A DNA stretch of 64,000 bases from NCBI RefSeq assembly GCF_009735625.1, contig NZ_CP046244.1, positions 3,050,909 through 3,114,908 on the forward strand, given 5' to 3'. A model generated the notes under the pieces. That model ran no database searches, was not told the origin of the DNA, and saw nothing but the letters and a program-made list of their open reading frames with translations. Source of the stretch: Moorella glycerini. GTDB taxonomy: Bacteria; Bacillota; DSM-521; Neomoorellales; Neomoorellaceae. The position numbers and the translations under genes are program-made. Within the stretch, counting starts at the first letter, position 1. The number at the start of each line of letters is the position of its first letter. Shown here piece after piece: positions 53,193 to 63,106 of this stretch.

Positions 53193-53777
53193 TTAACTTC
53201 GCTCCCCCAGTTTATGTTCGGTCCCGGCCAGCAGGCGTTTAATATTGGGCCGGTGGCGGTAAATAACCAGTGTTGCCCCGGCAAAGGCAAAAAGGATATA
53301 GGGCCAGGGACGGTGAAAAAAGAGCATGAGAAAAGGGGCTACGGCAGCAGCCAAAATTGACCCCAGGGAGACATAGCGAGTAAAAACTACGATTACCACC
53401 CAGAGCAATGCGGCCCAGAAGATGACAGGCGGCGCCATGGCCAGCACCGCACCGGCAGTCGTAGCTACCCCCCTTCCTCCTTGAAATTCCAGGAAAACAG
53501 ACCAGTTATGGCCAATAATGGCCACCAGGGCCGTTATGGCTGCCAGCCAGGGGCCACCCATGGCCTGGCCCAACCAGACAGCCAGCATGCCTTTCAGGGC
53601 ATCAACTGCCAGTACCAGCAGGCCTGGAAAAGTACCCATGGTTCTTAAAGCGTTAGTGGCGCCGACATTGCCACTGCCCCGTCGCCGGATATCAAAACCG
53701 TACACATAACGTCCCACCACGTAAGCCGTGGGAATAGAACCGATAAGATAAGCCAGTACCAGGGCCAGCAGCCACAT
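53193..53777 (-). CDS. plsY: Glycerol-3-phosphate acyltransferase PlsY
   Basis: 194 residues with five membrane spans. The three PlsY motifs are visible: YLIGSIPTAYVVGRYVYGFD then RRGSGNVGATNALR (motif 1), the central GHNWSVFLEFQGGRGVATTA (motif 2) and a C-terminal IYRHRPNIKRLLAGTEHKLG (motif 3). It acylates glycerol 3-phosphate from acyl-phosphate, the step after GpsA. Confidence 0.96.
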   Translation of the reverse strand: MWLLALVLAYLIGSIPTAYVVGRYVYGFDIRRRGSGNVGATNALRTMGTFPGLLVLAVDALKGMLAVWLGQAMGGPWLAAITALVAIIGHNWSVFLEFQGGRGVATTAGAVLAMAPPVIFWAALLWVVIVVFTRYVSLGSILAAAVAPFLMLFFHRPWPYILFAFAGATLVIYRHRPNIKRLLAGTEHKLGERS

Positions 53778-53800
53778 ATTTTCCCCTCCGTTTTTTTAAA

Positions 53801-55117
53801 TTATTGCCCTTTGCTGTGCCGGAATAATAAACGCAGCGGCGTGCCCTCAAAACCAAAGGCCTGCCGGAGCTGGTTCTCCAAATAGCGCTGGTAGGAAAAA
53901 TGGACATCTTCCGGACGGTTGCAAAAGAAGATAAAGGTCGGCGGTTTGACTTTGACCTGGGTGGCGTAAAAGATTTTAACCGCCTGGCCCTTTACCGCCG
54001 GCGGTGGCGTGAGCATGACCGCTTCTCGCACTATGGAATTTAATGTTCCTGTAGCCACACGACGGCTGGCCTCTGCTCCCACAGCATCAAGGGCGGGTAA
54101 AATCCGGGCAACCCGTTGCCCTGTCAGGGCCGAAATAAAAAGGATAGGAGCATAGGACATAAAACTTAACTCCTGGCGGATCATCTCCTCATAACGGGCC
54201 ATTGTTTTATCATCCCTGGGCACTAAATCCCACTTGTTTACTATTATTATAGAGGCTTTGCCCTGTTCATGGCCATAGCCGGCAATTTTTTTATCCTGTT
54301 CGGTAACGCCTTCGGTACCGTCCAGGACTACCAGGACTACGTCGGCCCGTTCCACCGCCTTCAGGGCCCGCAAAACGCTGTAATGCTCGGTGGGATCGGC
54401 GATGCGGCTCTTGCGGCGCATGCCGGCGGTATCAATAAGGATGTACTCCCTTTCGCCCTGGCGAATATATGTATCTATGGCATCCCTGGTAGTGCCCGGC
54501 AGATCGCTGACGATGAGCCGTTCTTCGCCCAGGAGGCGGTTGACGATGGAAGACTTACCTACATTGGGCCGCCCCACCACGGCTACTTTTAAAGCCGTGC
54601 CCTCTTCTTCTACGGGGGCTGCCGGTAATAGGTCAACTACCCTGTCCAGGAGATCGCCGACATTCAAACCGTGAATGGCAGAAACAGGCAAAGGATCTCC
54701 CAGGCCCAGGCGATAAAATTCGTGGGTCAGAGATGGATCGCTGAAGTCTTCGACCTTATTGGCCACCAGGATTACCGGCCGCCCGGAGCGGCGTAATAGC
54801 TCTGCCACCTCTTCATCGTCGGCGGTCAGGCCGGTCCTGGTATCAACAACAAAGAGGATAACATCAGCTTCCGCCAGGGCCTGTTCAGCCTGGCGCCTTA
54901 CCTGGGCCACCAGGGGATCATCCGGCCTGGCAGCAATGCCCCCCGTATCTACCAGGGTAAACTGGCGCCCTCGCCATTCGGCGTCGCGGTAAAGGCGGTC
55001 CCTGGTTACACCGGGGGTGTCTTCAACAATAGCTACCCGGGCGCCGGTGAGGCGATTGAAAAGGGTTGACTTGCCGACATTGGGCCGGCCGACAATGGCT
55101 ACTACCGGTTTAGGCAA
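53801..55117 (-). CDS. der: Ribosome-assembly GTPase Der (EngA)
   Basis: 438 residues with two GTPase domains in tandem: [20 protein letters not shown] at residue 5 and [20 protein letters not shown] at 178; NKVED (first G4) and NKWDLVPRD (second G4), and a C-terminal KH-like domain. It acts on the 50S subunit. Overlaps the DUF512 gene by eight bases. Confidence 0.97.
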   Translation of the reverse strand: MPKPVVAIVGRPNVGKSTLFNRLTGARVAIVEDTPGVTRDRLYRDAEWRGRQFTLVDTGGIAARPDDPLVAQVRRQAEQALAEADVILFVVDTRTGLTADDEEVAELLRRSGRPVILVANKVEDFSDPSLTHEFYRLGLGDPLPVSAIHGLNVGDLLDRVVDLLPAAPVEEEGTALKVAVVGRPNVGKSSIVNRLLGEERLIVSDLPGTTRDAIDTYIRQGEREYILIDTAGMRRKSRIADPTEHYSVLRALKAVERADVVLVVLDGTEGVTEQDKKIAGYGHEQGKASIIIVNKWDLVPRDDKTMARYEEMIRQELSFMSYAPILFISALTGQRVARILPALDAVGAEASRRVATGTLNSIVREAVMLTPPPAVKGQAVKIFYATQVKVKPPTFIFFCNRPEDVHFSYQRYLENQLRQAFGFEGTPLRLLFRHSKGQ

Positions 55118-56462
55118 AAAGAATACCTCCGCATGGAGTTAATAATCCCTCTACCAGGCCGCGACCTGTGGCCGGAATTACCTGCACTTCTACCCCTAAC
55201 TCCCTGGCCAGCGTCCCTGGCGTCAGGTCATCCAGGAAAACCGGGGCGTCCCTTTTTAGCATGACGTCGGGGATGAGAATAACTCCTTCTTTTTCCCGGG
55301 CCCAGGGGGCGGCTTCGTTTAAGCCCCTTAATAGATCCCGGCCGGTCAGGAGGCCGGCCACCGTCACCTGCGGGCCAAAGAAAAGGTTGGTTACCGGGAT
55401 TACCCTGGCCTCCAGGTTGCCGGCCTTTGCCGTGACCTCCTGGACGAGCCCTGCCAGGAGGGGAGCCGCCAGGGTACCGCTGGCTATTACCACCCGGCGG
55501 CGCTGGATTTCAGGCCGTTTGAGGTTAGCCAGGGCAGCTGCAAAATCATCCAGGAAAAGGCGCGTGAGGCCAACGCCGTTTTCCGTCTGGGGAAAGTCGT
55601 CATAGTAAGAAGCCGGGGGGAACGGGAGATTGGCCAGCAGGTAGAGTTCATCGGCCCCGTAGACCAGGCCACGCGCAAAGCGGCGGCGAAACTCAGCCTG
55701 CCAGCCGGCAATCCGGTTTACTATTGCTGCAGCCGCCTCCGGTGTCACCCGTCGCAAAGGAAATAAATTTTCCCGCCGGGAAGTCAAACCCACCGGCACT
55801 ACAGCAATAGATTGTACCGCGGGATAAAGGCTGCTGAGGTCCTTTACCGTCTGCTCTAACTCCGGGCCGTCATTGAACCCCGGGCAGAGAACAATCTGGG
55901 TATGCATCTGGATGCCGGCAGCAGCCAGCTTCTTCAGCTGCACCATGATTTCCCCGCCCCGTTGATTGCCTAAAAGCCTGCGTCTTAACTGCGGATTGGT
56001 GGTATGGACGGAAATATAGAGGGGGCTGAGGTGCCAGCGGAAGATATATTCCCAATCCCGGGGTTTTAAGTTGGTCAGGGTAATAAAATTGCCGTGGAGA
56101 AAGGAATAACGGTAGTCGTCATCTTTGATATAAAGACCGGGCCGGAGGCCCCGGGGCATCTGATCGACAAAGCAAAAAAGGCATTTATTACTGCAATGGC
56201 GCAGGCCATCAAAGGTCGGTGCGGCAAATTCCAGCCCCAGGTCCTCGTCGTAGTCCTTTTCGATTTCCACCAGCCATCTCTCGCCCCCGGGTTTTTCAAT
56301 CTCCACCTCCAGGCTTTCACCGGCGCAAAGGTAACGGTAGACAATCAGGTCGGGCACCGGTTCCCCGTTGATGGCCACCAGCACATCGCCGGCATTGATT
56401 CCTAGCTCGGCGGCTATGCTGCCCGGCCGGACGGTTGCTATTACTGCCCTTTGTTCAGGCAA
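55110..56462 (-). CDS. DUF512 radical-SAM-like protein with PDZ N-terminus
   Basis: 450 residues from TTG 56462, placed 11 bases after CAGGAG. The longer frame to 56564 would start at the -35 box of the promoter, so it is rejected. Residues ~1-70 form a PDZ-like domain ([20 protein letters not shown]), then [20 protein letters not shown] with the Cys-x3-Cys-x2-Cys radical SAM iron-sulfur site, [20 protein letters not shown], and a DUF512 C-terminal part. Usually encoded next to der. The substrate is unknown. Confidence 0.88.
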   Translation of the reverse strand: MPEQRAVIATVRPGSIAAELGINAGDVLVAINGEPVPDLIVYRYLCAGESLEVEIEKPGGERWLVEIEKDYDEDLGLEFAAPTFDGLRHCSNKCLFCFVDQMPRGLRPGLYIKDDDYRYSFLHGNFITLTNLKPRDWEYIFRWHLSPLYISVHTTNPQLRRRLLGNQRGGEIMVQLKKLAAAGIQMHTQIVLCPGFNDGPELEQTVKDLSSLYPAVQSIAVVPVGLTSRRENLFPLRRVTPEAAAAIVNRIAGWQAEFRRRFARGLVYGADELYLLANLPFPPASYYDDFPQTENGVGLTRLFLDDFAAALANLKRPEIQRRRVVIASGTLAAPLLAGLVQEVTAKAGNLEARVIPVTNLFFGPQVTVAGLLTGRDLLRGLNEAAPWAREKEGVILIPDVMLKRDAPVFLDDLTPGTLARELGVEVQVIPATGRGLVEGLLTPCGGILFA

Positions 56463-56535
56463 GCAGATGTCATCTCCTGACTTCACTGCGCAGGTCCCGG
56501 CTGTGGTACCCACGGCCTGCGTTTTTTTCGCCTTA

Positions 56536-56564
56536 ATTATCCAATATTTTACCCCGGCCGTCAA
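56536..56564 (-). promoter_or_regulatory. Sigma-A promoter for the DUF512-der-plsY-gpsA unit
   Basis: TTGACG (56559-56564), 17 bases, GATAAT (56536-56541). The transcript would begin with a leader able to form a CGCAGG ... CCTGCG hairpin before the TTG start. Confidence 0.65.
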
Positions 56565-56586
56565 GTTTTGACTTGGAGCTGTGGTT

Positions 56587-57075
56587 TTACACCTGGATAC
56601 AGGTCGTGGTACCGGACTTAACGTTATTGCGCTCTTGTTGGCGAGCCCTCTTAACCAGGTTAACCAGGACGGGGTAGTCTCGCCCTAGGCTCCACTGCAG
56701 CAGCAGCCGTCCCAACCAGGCCAGGCGGGAATAACGCCGGCAAAAAGCGCCCACCCGCCATAAAAAGGAAACCTGGGGAGAAACGTCTAGCCACAGCACC
56801 TCACTCTGGTCCCGGCCCAGGGCTACCAGGAAAGTCTCTATAGCCCGCCGGGCTGCCTCGCCGTCATGGCCGACGGCCGCAGTATAAAGGGCATGACCTG
56901 CTGGCGTATGACCTATATGACGCATGCCGCCTTCCCCTTCAGGGGCGTCAAAGTGAGGCAATTTTTTTAACTCCTCCCAGGCCGGGAACTGGCCAGGATT
57001 TAAGAAACCCGCATGCAGGGCAGCGGCGATCACTGCGGCATGGGTACCGCTAAAACAGGCATAAACGATAATCAC
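56587..57075 (-). CDS. DUF3189 family protein, copy 2
   Basis: 162 residues. It begins MIIVYACFSGTHAAVIAAAL, with a SGTHAAV loop in place of the GGSHSSV of the paralogue, followed by LPHFDAPEGEGGMRHIGHT and a C-terminal region rich in Arg. Family of unknown function found in spore-forming Clostridia. The start overlaps the stop of copy 1 by four bases. Fast divergence of the second copy suggests specialisation. Confidence 0.8.
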   Translation of the reverse strand: MIIVYACFSGTHAAVIAAALHAGFLNPGQFPAWEELKKLPHFDAPEGEGGMRHIGHTPAGHALYTAAVGHDGEAARRAIETFLVALGRDQSEVLWLDVSPQVSFLWRVGAFCRRYSRLAWLGRLLLQWSLGRDYPVLVNLVKRARQQERNNVKSGTTTCIQV

Positions 57076-57629
57076 TGTAACGGGCCTTTCCGGGTTAATT
57101 CATGTTTTTCCCGCCAGAGCATACCTGGTGACGCAGGTGCAGGTATCCACAGGTGCTGATTCTGTTCTACAAACTCCACCAGCCTGGTGAAGGCACACCT
57201 GGTACCCCACACTACCACCGGACGTCCTGGAGCAGTCAGGCCAAGACGGCGGGAAGTAAAACCGCCCAGCCGCATTAATAGATTTACCAGCGGGGACGTA
57301 TTTAGAAGTAGAATTTCTTGCCGCGGTACCCCCAGAACGCCGGCCAGGTCATAGAGTAGAGCTTCGAACCTGCTGCCCAGGTTTTTTTTGCCGGCGGCGT
57401 ATACCTTGTTACCATAAATATCGGTACCCATAAATTTCAGTTCACCCTCTTCTCCCCGGCTGCGGCCATCAAAATACGGCAGGGCCAGGAGTTCCGCTGC
57501 CGTAGGTATCCTGTCGCGGGGCAAAAGCCCCAGGTGAATGGCTGCTGCCGTAACCGAAGAATGGGAGCCGCCAAAACAATGGTAGATAACTAACTTTTTA
57601 TTCCTTTTGCCAGTCGGCCCGTTCATCAT
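57072..57629 (-). CDS. DUF3189 family protein, copy 1
   Basis: 185 residues. KLVIYHCFGGSHSSVTAAAI, then HLGLLPRDRIPTAAELLALP and PYFDGRSRGEEGELKFMGTD give the DUF3189 layout with a phosphate-loop-like GGSHSS turn. The start at ATG 57629 lies 32 bases inside spoIIP with GGAG upstream. Position after spoIIP hints at a sporulation or cell-wall role; no function known. Confidence 0.82.
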   Translation of the reverse strand: MMNGPTGKRNKKLVIYHCFGGSHSSVTAAAIHLGLLPRDRIPTAAELLALPYFDGRSRGEEGELKFMGTDIYGNKVYAAGKKNLGSRFEALLYDLAGVLGVPRQEILLLNTSPLVNLLMRLGGFTSRRLGLTAPGRPVVVWGTRCAFTRLVEFVEQNQHLWIPAPASPGMLWREKHELTRKGPLQ

Positions 57630-58893
57630 TGGGCGTTGACTCCGCAGCAGGTTTCTTGTCCAGCTTCACTATTTCCTTCTGGTTGCCGGGTCCCTGTCCG
57701 GCTTCCCTGGTCAGCAAAGGCCGCCTTGACCGCCGCCATCCCAGTAAATTGACCCACTCTATCGAAGTAAACTGCTTAAGTCGGGCCACGGCCTTTTCCC
57801 AGCTGCCGGCAGAAATAATCAGGAAGGCAGCGCCACCAAGGACGAAAGCCAGGATGACAAACAGGACGCCCTTCCAGTCGGCGGCCGTGCTGGGAGTCCG
57901 GGCGGCCGTGGGCCGGGCCGCCACCCCCAGGACGGGCGGCACGACGTCGGCAAAGAGAGTTGTCCCCCGTTCGGCTTCAGCCAGGGTGTTGGTGTGGGTA
58001 CCCACTTCCAGGAGCATGGCCCGGGGTGACAGGTCCTGGTTATAACTGCCGGCACCGATAAAAATCCCCCTGATCAAGCCCGGGTACCTGGCATCGGCGG
58101 CTGCCTTAAGCCGCTTGGCAAAATCCAGGTTGGCGCTCATATTCTGATTTTCCCGGCCGACGACCAGACGAATCATCGTTACATCCTGGCCGTTAATGGT
58201 GCGGCGATAAAAGGTGGGGTCAGGCACGCCGTCCCGGTGCAGGTCAAAAATGGCTGCCGCTCCTTTTTGCAGGAGACCCATGGCCGTACGGCGGGAACGC
58301 CGGTAGGCCGCGTCGTCATGGGGGGCATGGGAGGTCTGGTCATGGTACACCGTTAGGCCCAGGCTGCGCAGGCGATTGGCAAAGGCCGTACCCACTTGCA
58401 GGACACCGCCGCTGCCGGGTATACTCTCCGCGCCCTGCGTAGGTACATAAGATTCGTCATCGTGGGAATGGTAAACGCCGATTACCTGGTTGCCGCCGGC
58501 CTGAACCGGGACAGCCGTTCTGGCCGGAACAGCAATCGTTTCTTCACCTTGGGAAAGTTGCTCTATACCTATTTCCCGGCAGACGGCCCTGTTGCCTTCC
58601 ACGCGAATTACCTTATAACGGCGGTTGTCGGCGGCAATATACTCATCGTTAAGGTAAACCCGGCGGGCCATCATATCCAGCATCCGGCCCTGTTCGTCAA
58701 CTAAAACGGAATACTGGCCTTCGGTATGGGCCTGGCTTATCAGCAGGTTTTTCAGGCTGAAAACCCTGGTGGCAGCTCCCTGCCGGCTTTCCTGGAAGGT
58801 AAGGATACCCATCAGAGCTAAGGCAGAAATAAGCAGGATTAATCTACTCCAAAATCTACCAGGTCGCCTTAATTTATTCACCCTGTTCACCAC
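57598..58893 (-). CDS. spoIIP: Stage II sporulation protein P (peptidoglycan hydrolase)
   Basis: 431 residues. N-terminal membrane anchor at about 15-35, then the SpoIIP catalytic domain with IGVYHSHDDESYVPTQGAES (metal and catalytic His), FDLHRDGVPDPTFYRRTING and LLEVGTHTNTLAEAERGTTL. It works with SpoIID and SpoIIM during engulfment, splitting glycan and peptide bonds. Unusually, a second membrane segment (VLFVILAFVLGGAAFLIISA) near 345 precedes a basic, disordered C-terminal tail of about 60 residues. Start GTG, overlapping the DUF1614 gene. Confidence 0.93.
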   Translation of the reverse strand: MVNRVNKLRRPGRFWSRLILLISALALMGILTFQESRQGAATRVFSLKNLLISQAHTEGQYSVLVDEQGRMLDMMARRVYLNDEYIAADNRRYKVIRVEGNRAVCREIGIEQLSQGEETIAVPARTAVPVQAGGNQVIGVYHSHDDESYVPTQGAESIPGSGGVLQVGTAFANRLRSLGLTVYHDQTSHAPHDDAAYRRSRRTAMGLLQKGAAAIFDLHRDGVPDPTFYRRTINGQDVTMIRLVVGRENQNMSANLDFAKRLKAAADARYPGLIRGIFIGAGSYNQDLSPRAMLLEVGTHTNTLAEAERGTTLFADVVPPVLGVAARPTAARTPSTAADWKGVLFVILAFVLGGAAFLIISAGSWEKAVARLKQFTSIEWVNLLGWRRSRRPLLTREAGQGPGNQKEIVKLDKKPAAESTPNDERADWQKE

Positions 58894-59611
58894 CGTTATC
58901 CTTTTTGTTGTCCGGGAAAGGTTTTAACGCAGTTCCCTTCAAACCAGCCAGCAGGGAACGCGGGCGTTCGGAAGCCTCCGGTCCACCCTGGATTCTTTCG
59001 CGCGCTTCGCCGATTAATTCCGCCAGGAGTACGGCCACGACGGCGGCCATAAAAGTAACATCGATTATGCCGGCACCGCCGAAGGCTACCGTTCCCCTTA
59101 GACCCCGGCTGAGGTAGAAAAAGAGGTCGACGACATCCAGTAAAAGCACTCCCAGGATGGCGCCTACAAAGGCGGCCCGGCGGGAGCGGCCTACCAGGTA
59201 GGCTACTACACCGGCGATGAGGGGATAATAGTAAAGGGGGTCCAGGAGGCTTAAGCCCGTCACATTCCAGGCTTCCCGGCCCCGGGTCAGGAGGCTGATG
59301 CCAGAAAGTACGGCGGCGGTAATTACTGCTCCCAGCAAAGCCCGCCCCACTTCCCGGGCGGTTCCGGCCCGGTACAGGACATAAATGGCCAGGCCCAGGG
59401 GTATCAGGCCACCACCCACATTAACAGAAGTAACTACTCGCCCGCTGGTTATCGGGATATTAATAAAGCTCCCAGCGATCATAGCGATAATAAGGGCCAG
59501 GGCCACCCGGTCGCTTAAATAAAGGCGGTCCAGGACCCGGTGGGCCAGGCCGAAATAAACCAGGACAAAGACGATGACTAACAGTAAAACACCGGTAGTA
59601 TATCCCGTCAT
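58874..59611 (-). CDS. DUF1614 membrane protein, copy 2
   Basis: 245 residues with about seven membrane spans. MIAGSFINIPITSGRVVTSV near 40 and the C-terminal GGAGIIDVTFMAAVVAVLLA are the DUF1614 marks shared with 26436-27074. It overlaps spoIIP by 20 bases, so it is probably cotranscribed. Its function is unknown; linkage to spoIIP suggests a membrane role in sporulation. Confidence 0.8.
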   Translation of the reverse strand: MTGYTTGVLLLVIVFVLVYFGLAHRVLDRLYLSDRVALALIIAMIAGSFINIPITSGRVVTSVNVGGGLIPLGLAIYVLYRAGTAREVGRALLGAVITAAVLSGISLLTRGREAWNVTGLSLLDPLYYYPLIAGVVAYLVGRSRRAAFVGAILGVLLLDVVDLFFYLSRGLRGTVAFGGAGIIDVTFMAAVVAVLLAELIGEARERIQGGPEASERPRSLLAGLKGTALKPFPDNKKDNGGEQGE

Positions 59612-59676
59612 GATTAATCACCTTCCAGGGTTAGATTTCCCCGTAAGGTAAGAAATATACCGGGACCGGCCGGGAG

Positions 59677-59710
59677 AAAAAAAATCCACCGTCAATAATG
59701 GACGGTGGAT
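59677..59710 (-). terminator. Terminator downstream of fni
   Basis: ATCCACCGTC/GACGGTGGAT, 10-base perfect stem on the minus strand followed by eight T. It closes the ispH-S1/fni unit. Confidence 0.92.
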
Positions 59711-59784
59711 CTGGTGGTTAAATAGGCCCCGCATTGCTCAGAAGGACCACAGAGAGTTCAGTACCCAGAGATAATGCCTGCTCC

Positions 59785-60822
59785 CTACCGGCGCTGGATA
59801 CCCTCCAGCCAGGCTTTGGTCTTCCCGGTAATGACCAGAGGTTTAGTTGCCAGTTCCGCCGGGGTGGGGCAGCCGGTTAAAAGGCAAATGCGTTTTAAAT
59901 CTTCCTGCCAGCTGAAAATCTCCTGGACCAGGGTCTCTTCACCCTGGTCCAGGAGAATTTTCAGGAAATGCCCGGCCGCACCAACAATTTTCGCCCCCAG
60001 GGCCAGGGCCCGGGCGGCATCCAGGGCACTCCGGATACCGCCGGTGGCCACAATCTCCACCGGCAGGCCCAGTTCCTTAATTTCCAGGATACTGACTGCC
60101 GTGGGCAGGCCCCAATGGTTAAGGGCCGTTACCTGGCGGTCCCGGCGTTTGTTTTCAATAGCGGCAAAATCAGTCCCGCCGCGGCCGCCCACATCCAGGA
60201 TACGGACGCCAGCATGATATAACTGTAAAGCTGCTTCCCGAGACAGGCCAAAGCCTACTTCTTTAGCAATAACGGGTACGTCCAGGAAGTTTACCATATC
60301 CTTTATATTATCCAGCCAGCCCCGGAAGGAACGGTCGCCCTCCGGCATGACCAGTTCCTGGGCGGCGTTGAGGTGTACCTGTAAACCGTCGGCAGCGATC
60401 ATAGCTACCGCTTCCCGGGCAACGTCCGGGGAATTACCGGCCCCCAGATTGGCCAGGATTAAGCCTTCCGGATTTTCCCGGCGGGTAATGGCGAAACTTT
60501 CGACCCAGGCTTTATTTTCTATGGCTGCCTTCTGGGAACCCACGGCCAGGGCAATGCCGGTTCGCCGGGCCACCCTGGCCAGGGCGGCGTTAATGGCCTT
60601 TGTTTCGGGAGGGCCGCCCGTAAGGGCGTTAATAATAAAAGGGGCGGCCAGGGTTTTCCCCAGCCACCGGCAGCTAAGATCAATATCCGTCCAGTCGAGT
60701 TGCGGCAGGGCCTGGTGGATTAAATGGACATCCTCCAGGCCGCTGGTGCCGTTACAGTCTTGCTGGAAGAAACGCAGGTGTTCCAGCTTGCGCTGGCCCC
60801 TCCCCGCGATCGTCTCTGGCAT
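59785..60822 (-). CDS. fni: Type 2 isopentenyl diphosphate isomerase
   Basis: 345 residues, FMN TIM-barrel. RGQRKLEHLRF at the N-terminus, FIINALTGGPPETKAINAAL, LQVHLNAAQELVMPEGDR, VIAKEVGFGLSREAALQLYH and DVGGRGGTDFAAIENKRR with the Gly-rich FMN site. Interconverts IPP and DMAPP. It follows ispH-S1 by 18 bases; IspH makes both isomers, so Fni balances their ratio. Confidence 0.95.
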   Translation of the reverse strand: MPETIAGRGQRKLEHLRFFQQDCNGTSGLEDVHLIHQALPQLDWTDIDLSCRWLGKTLAAPFIINALTGGPPETKAINAALARVARRTGIALAVGSQKAAIENKAWVESFAITRRENPEGLILANLGAGNSPDVAREAVAMIAADGLQVHLNAAQELVMPEGDRSFRGWLDNIKDMVNFLDVPVIAKEVGFGLSREAALQLYHAGVRILDVGGRGGTDFAAIENKRRDRQVTALNHWGLPTAVSILEIKELGLPVEIVATGGIRSALDAARALALGAKIVGAAGHFLKILLDQGEETLVQEIFSWQEDLKRICLLTGCPTPAELATKPLVITGKTKAWLEGIQRR

Positions 60823-60840
60823 CCCCTTACGCCTCGCGTT

Positions 60841-63042
60841 TCATTTTGCCTCTTCAAAAAGCTCCCCAAACAGGTCACCCAGTTTAACGCCGCTGTCCTC
60901 CTGGTTTTCGCGGGCTTTTTCTTCCTGTTTGGGCTGCTTCCTGGCCTTGTCCCGGAGAGCCTGGCGGAGGCTCAGGCTCATGCGATGGGCTTCCTGGTCT
61001 ACCCCCAGGACTTTCACCGGGATGACCTCCCCTGCGTTCACCACATCCTCGGGTTTTTCCACGTGCCGGTCGGCCAGCTGGGAGATATGCACCAGGCCCT
61101 CAATACCCGGTTCGACTTCCACAAAGGCGCCAAAGGGGGCCAGGCGTAAAACTTTACCTTCCACAACCGTTCCCACCGGGTAACGCTCGGCGGCCGTATC
61201 CCACGGATTGGGCAGGAGTTGTTTGCAACCCAGGGAAACTTTGCCTTCTTCCCTGTCGATACCCAGGATTTTTACTTCGATTTCCTGGCCTTCCGTCAGC
61301 ACATCCCGGGGGTGCTCCACCCGGCCCCAGGAAATTTCTGAGACGTGGAGGAGGCCATCAACACCGCCCAGGTCGACAAAGGCGCCAAAGTTGGTCAACC
61401 GCCGGACTACGCCTTTACGGACCTGGCCTACCTCCAGGCTGTCCCAGGTAGCCTGGCGTTGTTTTTCATACTCTTCTTCCAGGATGGCCTTCCGGGAAAG
61501 GACGACTTTATTCTTGCTGCGGTCCAGTTCGATAACCCGCAGGCGTAAAGTTTTACCCAGGTAGGCGTTTAAATCTTCAACGTAACCCCTTTCTATGAGG
61601 GAAGCGGGGACAAAGCCCCTGACGCCTACATCGACCAGTAAGCCGCCTTTAACGACTTCGATAACTTCACCCTGGAGTTCAGCGCCGCTGGCCAGGTATT
61701 CCTCCAGCTTCTCCCAGGCAGCCCGGCGGTCGGCGCGGCGCTTGGATAAAACGGGATGGCCTTCCTCATCTTCGGGCTTTACAACCATGACATTGATGGT
61801 ATCGCCCACGGCTACTACTTCACGGGGGTCGCTGATATTACGGTGCGAGAGTTCGTTTAGAGGAATAATCCCCTCGCACTTACCCCCTACATCCACCAGG
61901 ACTTCATTATCGTTGACCTGGACTACTGTACCCGTGACAATGCTGCCCCGGCGTAGTTCAGGCATTTTAGCTTCCATTTGTTGCATTTCATTTTTCTGTT
62001 CTTCTTGCTGTTCTCCGGGAGCGGCAGGTTCCTCAATTGCTGGTTCCACCGGGCCGGCTACGGCTCCTGCTGCTACCGCGGTGTCCTCTGCCTCCGCAGT
62101 TGGAACGTCAGGACTGGCTTCCGGTTTCACCTCAACCTCGTTATTTTCCCCGGCCGGCGCGAAGCCGGCCCCTTCCGGTGCCTTTACCGGTTCCTTTTCG
62201 TCTTCTGGAACCATTACCTTTTCCTGTTCAGCCAGCATTACTACTACCTCCTCAATAATCCACGCTGGGGTCGAAGCGCCACCTGTGACCCCGACCCTCC
62301 GGGCATTTATAAACCACTGGCGACACAACTCCCCGGCCCTTTCCACGTGGTAGGTCGGCGTCCCCGTAGCCCGGCAGAGTTCTGCCAGGTGCCGGGTATT
62401 GGCACTCTCCTTACCGCCGACTACCACCATTACGTCTACCTGGCGCGCAAGGTTAACTGCTGCTTCCTGGCGCTGGCGGGTAGCCTGGCAAACGGTATTG
62501 TGTACTACCAGAGTATCCGTATTGGAACTTAAAGCAGCGGCAACTTCCTCCAGCCTCTCCTCCGGCTGGGTGGTCTGGGCTAAAACCGCCCGCCGGGGGT
62601 GAAAGGGCAGGTTTGCTGCTGCTTCTTTATGGGGAACTACTACCGCCCCTGGACCGGCCCAGCCGAGCAACCCTTTAACCTCGGGGTGTCCAGGATCACC
62701 TACAATTATTACCTGGTAACCTTCACCAGCCAGTTTCCTGGCCAGGTGCTGGGCCCGGGCCACGTAGGGGCAGGTAGCGTCGATAATCTCCAGGCCCTTT
62801 TCCCGGGCCGCGGCTAAAATTTCCGGCGTCACGCCGTGGGAACGAATTAATACCCGGCCGCTATCTACTTCTTCCAGGGAATTTACGGGGTGGACACCTT
62901 CCCTGGCCAACTGTTCCACTACCTGCCGGTTATGGATTAGGGCCCCCAGGGAGACGACTGGTTTGGGAGCCTCCCTGGCTTGTTTTACGGCCCGCGTGAC
63001 GCCAAAACAAAAGCCTGCATAATCAGCCACAATCACATCCAC
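60841..63042 (-). CDS. ispH: IspH (HMBPP reductase) fused to four S1 RNA-binding domains
   Basis: 733 residues. Residues 1-280 are IspH (LytB): VADYAGFCFGVTRAVKQARE with Cys12, IIDATCPYVARAQHLARKL and VVHNTVCQATRQRQEAAVNL give the three [4Fe-4S] Cys. After an acidic, Ala/Pro/Glu-rich linker (~285-350) there are four S1 repeats: GSIVTGTVVQVNDNEVLVDV, GEVIEVVKGGLLVDVGVRGF, VRKGVVRRLTNFGAFVDLGG and EGKVLRLAPFGAFVEVEPGI. The C-terminal part stands in for ribosomal protein S1. Such fusions are known in Clostridia. Isoprenoid synthesis and translation are thus tied in one polypeptide. Confidence 0.95.
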   Translation of the reverse strand: MDVIVADYAGFCFGVTRAVKQAREAPKPVVSLGALIHNRQVVEQLAREGVHPVNSLEEVDSGRVLIRSHGVTPEILAAAREKGLEIIDATCPYVARAQHLARKLAGEGYQVIIVGDPGHPEVKGLLGWAGPGAVVVPHKEAAANLPFHPRRAVLAQTTQPEERLEEVAAALSSNTDTLVVHNTVCQATRQRQEAAVNLARQVDVMVVVGGKESANTRHLAELCRATGTPTYHVERAGELCRQWFINARRVGVTGGASTPAWIIEEVVVMLAEQEKVMVPEDEKEPVKAPEGAGFAPAGENNEVEVKPEASPDVPTAEAEDTAVAAGAVAGPVEPAIEEPAAPGEQQEEQKNEMQQMEAKMPELRRGSIVTGTVVQVNDNEVLVDVGGKCEGIIPLNELSHRNISDPREVVAVGDTINVMVVKPEDEEGHPVLSKRRADRRAAWEKLEEYLASGAELQGEVIEVVKGGLLVDVGVRGFVPASLIERGYVEDLNAYLGKTLRLRVIELDRSKNKVVLSRKAILEEEYEKQRQATWDSLEVGQVRKGVVRRLTNFGAFVDLGGVDGLLHVSEISWGRVEHPRDVLTEGQEIEVKILGIDREEGKVSLGCKQLLPNPWDTAAERYPVGTVVEGKVLRLAPFGAFVEVEPGIEGLVHISQLADRHVEKPEDVVNAGEVIPVKVLGVDQEAHRMSLSLRQALRDKARKQPKQEEKARENQEDSGVKLGDLFGELFEEAK

Positions 63043-63106
63043 TAAAGCTCTTCTCCTGGATCAGGGCTAAAATTTAGTTTGCTAATTCCAGCCAAACATT
63101 ATTTAC

